Positions 62,436 through 64,000 of a DNA stretch of 64,000 nucleotides are shown piece by piece; position 1 is the first letter of the stretch, and every line of letters begins with the position of its first letter. Source of the DNA: Paenirhodobacter populi (GTDB lineage: Bacteria > Pseudomonadota > Alphaproteobacteria > Rhodobacterales > Rhodobacteraceae); the NCBI RefSeq assembly GCF_004022215.1, contig NZ_SAUZ01000003.1:186001-250000 (forward strand), written 5' to 3'. The notes beneath the pieces are model-generated. The model saw nothing but the letters and a program-made list of their open reading frames with translations. It did not search any database and was not told the DNA's origin. The position numbers and the translations under genes were made by a program.

Positions 62436-64000
62436 ATGGCTGAGCCCGGTTTCTTTCCCGAAGGGGCGCGGCTGGCCGTGCTGACGGCCGAGCCGATCGG
62501 GCGGCCGCTGGATTATCTGGCGCCCGAGGGCGGCTGTTTCCCGGGCGCCTTTGTCGAGGTGCCTTTGGGGCCGCGGCGGGTGCCGGGCGTGGTCTGGGGC
62601 GCGGGCGACGGGCGGTTCGACGCGGCGAAGCTGCGCCGGGTGGCGCGGGTGCTGGACGTGCCGCCGATGCGGCAGGAGTTGCAGCAGTTCCTGATCCGGA
62701 TGGGCAACTACACGATGACGCCGATGTCCGCGATGCTGCGGCTGGCCACCCGCACGCCGGGGCTGTTCGAGGCACCGGGCGCGCGCAAGGTCTATCGCGC
62801 CGGCACCGGCACGCCCGACCGGATGACCGAGGCGCGGCAGAAGGTTCTGGCGGTTCTGGCCGATCATCCGGGCGGCGGCTTCTATCTGGGGGAGCTCGCG
62901 CAACTGGCCGAGGTCACGCCGAATGTGGTCAAGGGGCTGGTGGCGCAGGGCGCGGTGAGCGAGATCGAGGAACCGCGCGACCTGCCCTATCCGACGCTCG
63001 ACCCGACCCTGCCGGGCAAGGTGCTGTCGGGCGATCAGGCGGCGGCGGCGGCGGCGCTGCGCGGCGCGGCCGGGCGGTTCGGGGTGACGCTGCTGAAGGG
63101 CGTGACGGGATCCGGCAAGACCGAGGTTTACCTTGAGGCCGTGGCGGAATGTCTGCGCCAGGGGCGGCAGGCTTTGGTCCTGCTGCCGGAAATCGCGCTG
63201 ACGACCGAATTTCTGGCGCGGGTCGAGGCGCGCTTCGGCGCGCGGCCCGGCGAATGGCATTCCGGCGTGACGCAGGGCGAGCGGCGGCGGCTGTGGAAGA
63301 TGGTGGCGGAGAACGGTGCGCAGATGGTCGTCGGCGCGCGCTCGGCCCTGTTCCTGCCGTTCCGCGATCTGGGGCTGGTCATCGTGGACGAGGAACACGA
63401 CGGTTCCTACAAGCAGGAAGAGGGCGTGCTGTACAACGCGCGGGACATGGCGGTGCTGCGCGCCTCGATCTGCGGGGCGCAGGTGGTGCTGGCCTCGGCG
63501 ACGCCAAGCCTTGAGACATGGGTGAATGCGGAAAGCGGCAAATATGCGCGGCTCGACCTGCATTCCCGGTTCGGCGTCGCGGAACTGCCCGAGATGCGCG
63601 CGATCGACATGCGCGAGGAACATATCGAATCCGCGCACTGGATTTCGCCCACGCTGGTGCGCGAGGTGGTCGGGCGGCTGAACGCCGGGGAACAGGCGAT
63701 GCTGTTCCTCAACCGCCGCGGCTATGCGCCGGTGACGGTGTGCCGCGCCTGCGGCCATCAGATCGGCTGCGACCATTGCGATGCGCGGATGGTGGAGCAT
63801 CGGTTCCTCAAGCGCCTTGTGTGCCACCAATGCGGCGAGACGAAGCCCATTCCGACCATCTGCCCCGCCTGCGGGGTGGAGGGCAAGCTCGCCCCCGTCG
63901 GCCCCGGTGTCGAGCGGCTGGCGGAGGAGGTGGCGGAACGCTTCCCCACCGCGCGGGTGGCGGTGCTGTCGTCGGACCTGTTCGGCTCGGCCCGCGCGCT
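62436..64000 (+). CDS. priA: Primosomal replication protein N' (helicase), 5' part
   Basis: About 521 residues are visible; the gene runs off the right edge. The N-terminal 3'-DNA-binding domain precedes the helicase: GVTGSGKTEVY (Walker A, about residue 221), VDEEHDGSYKQ (DEEH box) and a zinc module with CRACGHQIGCDHC and CHQCGETKPIPTICPACG. PriA reloads the replisome at stalled forks. The ATG at 62436 follows GCGCGGGGCGCGCG rather than a clear ribosome-binding site, and no better in-frame start is visible. Confidence 0.95.
   Translation, partial: MAEPGFFPEGARLAVLTAEPIGRPLDYLAPEGGCFPGAFVEVPLGPRRVPGVVWGAGDGRFDAAKLRRVARVLDVPPMRQELQQFLIRMGNYTMTPMSAMLRLATRTPGLFEAPGARKVYRAGTGTPDRMTEARQKVLAVLADHPGGGFYLGELAQLAEVTPNVVKGLVAQGAVSEIEEPRDLPYPTLDPTLPGKVLSGDQAAAAAALRGAAGRFGVTLLKGVTGSGKTEVYLEAVAECLRQGRQALVLLPEIALTTEFLARVEARFGARPGEWHSGVTQGERRRLWKMVAENGAQMVVGARSALFLPFRDLGLVIVDEEHDGSYKQEEGVLYNARDMAVLRASICGAQVVLASATPSLETWVNAESGKYARLDLHSRFGVAELPEMRAIDMREEHIESAHWISPTLVREVVGRLNAGEQAMLFLNRRGYAPVTVCRACGHQIGCDHCDARMVEHRFLKRLVCHQCGETKPIPTICPACGVEGKLAPVGPGVERLAEEVAERFPTARVAVLSSDLFGSARA

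Overview
The window is chromosomal DNA from a high-GC alphaproteobacterium, most likely a member of the Rhodobacteraceae. The evidence is the gene neighbourhoods (tolQRAB-pal-cpoB-tilS-ftsH, obgE/proB beside rplU-rpmA, DUF484-xerC), a phosphatidylcholine synthase, TRAP transport genes, and a dispersed intergenic repeat whose tail reads CCCCCGGGATATTTA. There are no rRNA or tRNA genes, no CRISPR array, no prophage and no recognisable insertion sequence. About 60 protein genes are called, with gcvP cut at the left edge and priA cut at the right edge.

Layout. 1-1.8 kb: glycine cleavage genes gcvT-gcvH-gcvP (minus strand) behind a tandem glycine riboswitch. 1.9-4.8 kb: gltX, a small zincin and a Tat-exported metallo-beta-lactamase-fold protein. 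5.1-8.9 kb: proB, obgE, a GNAT acetyltransferase, rpmA and rplU. 9-11.8 kb: parC behind a pair of inverted repeat copies. 11.8-16.2 kb: a secreted beta-propeller protein and a TRAP transporter (small permease, large permease, binding protein). 16.4-23.6 kb: a siderophore locus with cytochrome b561, a Fes/IroE-like esterase, and a three-gene assembly line consisting of a serine NRPS with thioesterase, a free aryl carrier protein and a DHB-AMP ligase. 23.8-29.1 kb: the sulfate importer cysA-sbp-cysT-cysW and an FAD/NAD(P)-binding protein. 29.2-32.6 kb: ahpC-ahpF-oxyR with a readable OxyR site. 32.6-39.1 kb: an outer-membrane barrel, a 1279-residue hybrid histidine kinase, a small membrane protein and a FAD monooxygenase. 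39.2-43.1 kb: class Ib ribonucleotide reductase nrdH-nrdI-nrdE and, after a terminator, nrdF. 43.5-58 kb: MOSC protein, tam, ftsH, tilS, the Tol-Pal genes, ybgC, an unrecognised gene and ileS. 58-64 kb: an EamA transporter, pcs, xerC, a DUF484 gene, tal and priA.

The most distinctive segment is the siderophore locus. The NRPS has domain order C-A-T-TE, and its adenylation pocket reads as the EntF serine code, so the predicted product is a DHB-serine oligomer or trilactone of the enterobactin type. The genes that make DHB, an isochorismatase domain and an MbtH-like protein are absent from the window. A TGA-N9-TCA dyad, the spacing reported for iron-responsive Rhodobacteria/Rhizobia boxes, lies between the esterase and the cytochrome. 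An OxyR-controlled peroxidase operon and a manganese-type (NrdI-dependent) ribonucleotide reductase lie within 25 kb. Taken together, these suggest a strain equipped for iron-poor and oxidising conditions; that link is inference.

The second theme is regulatory DNA: seven copies of one intergenic element (a GC hairpin plus a conserved ~30-nt tail), several perfect terminators, and dyads in front of the metallo-hydrolase, beta-propeller, oxyR and cysA genes.
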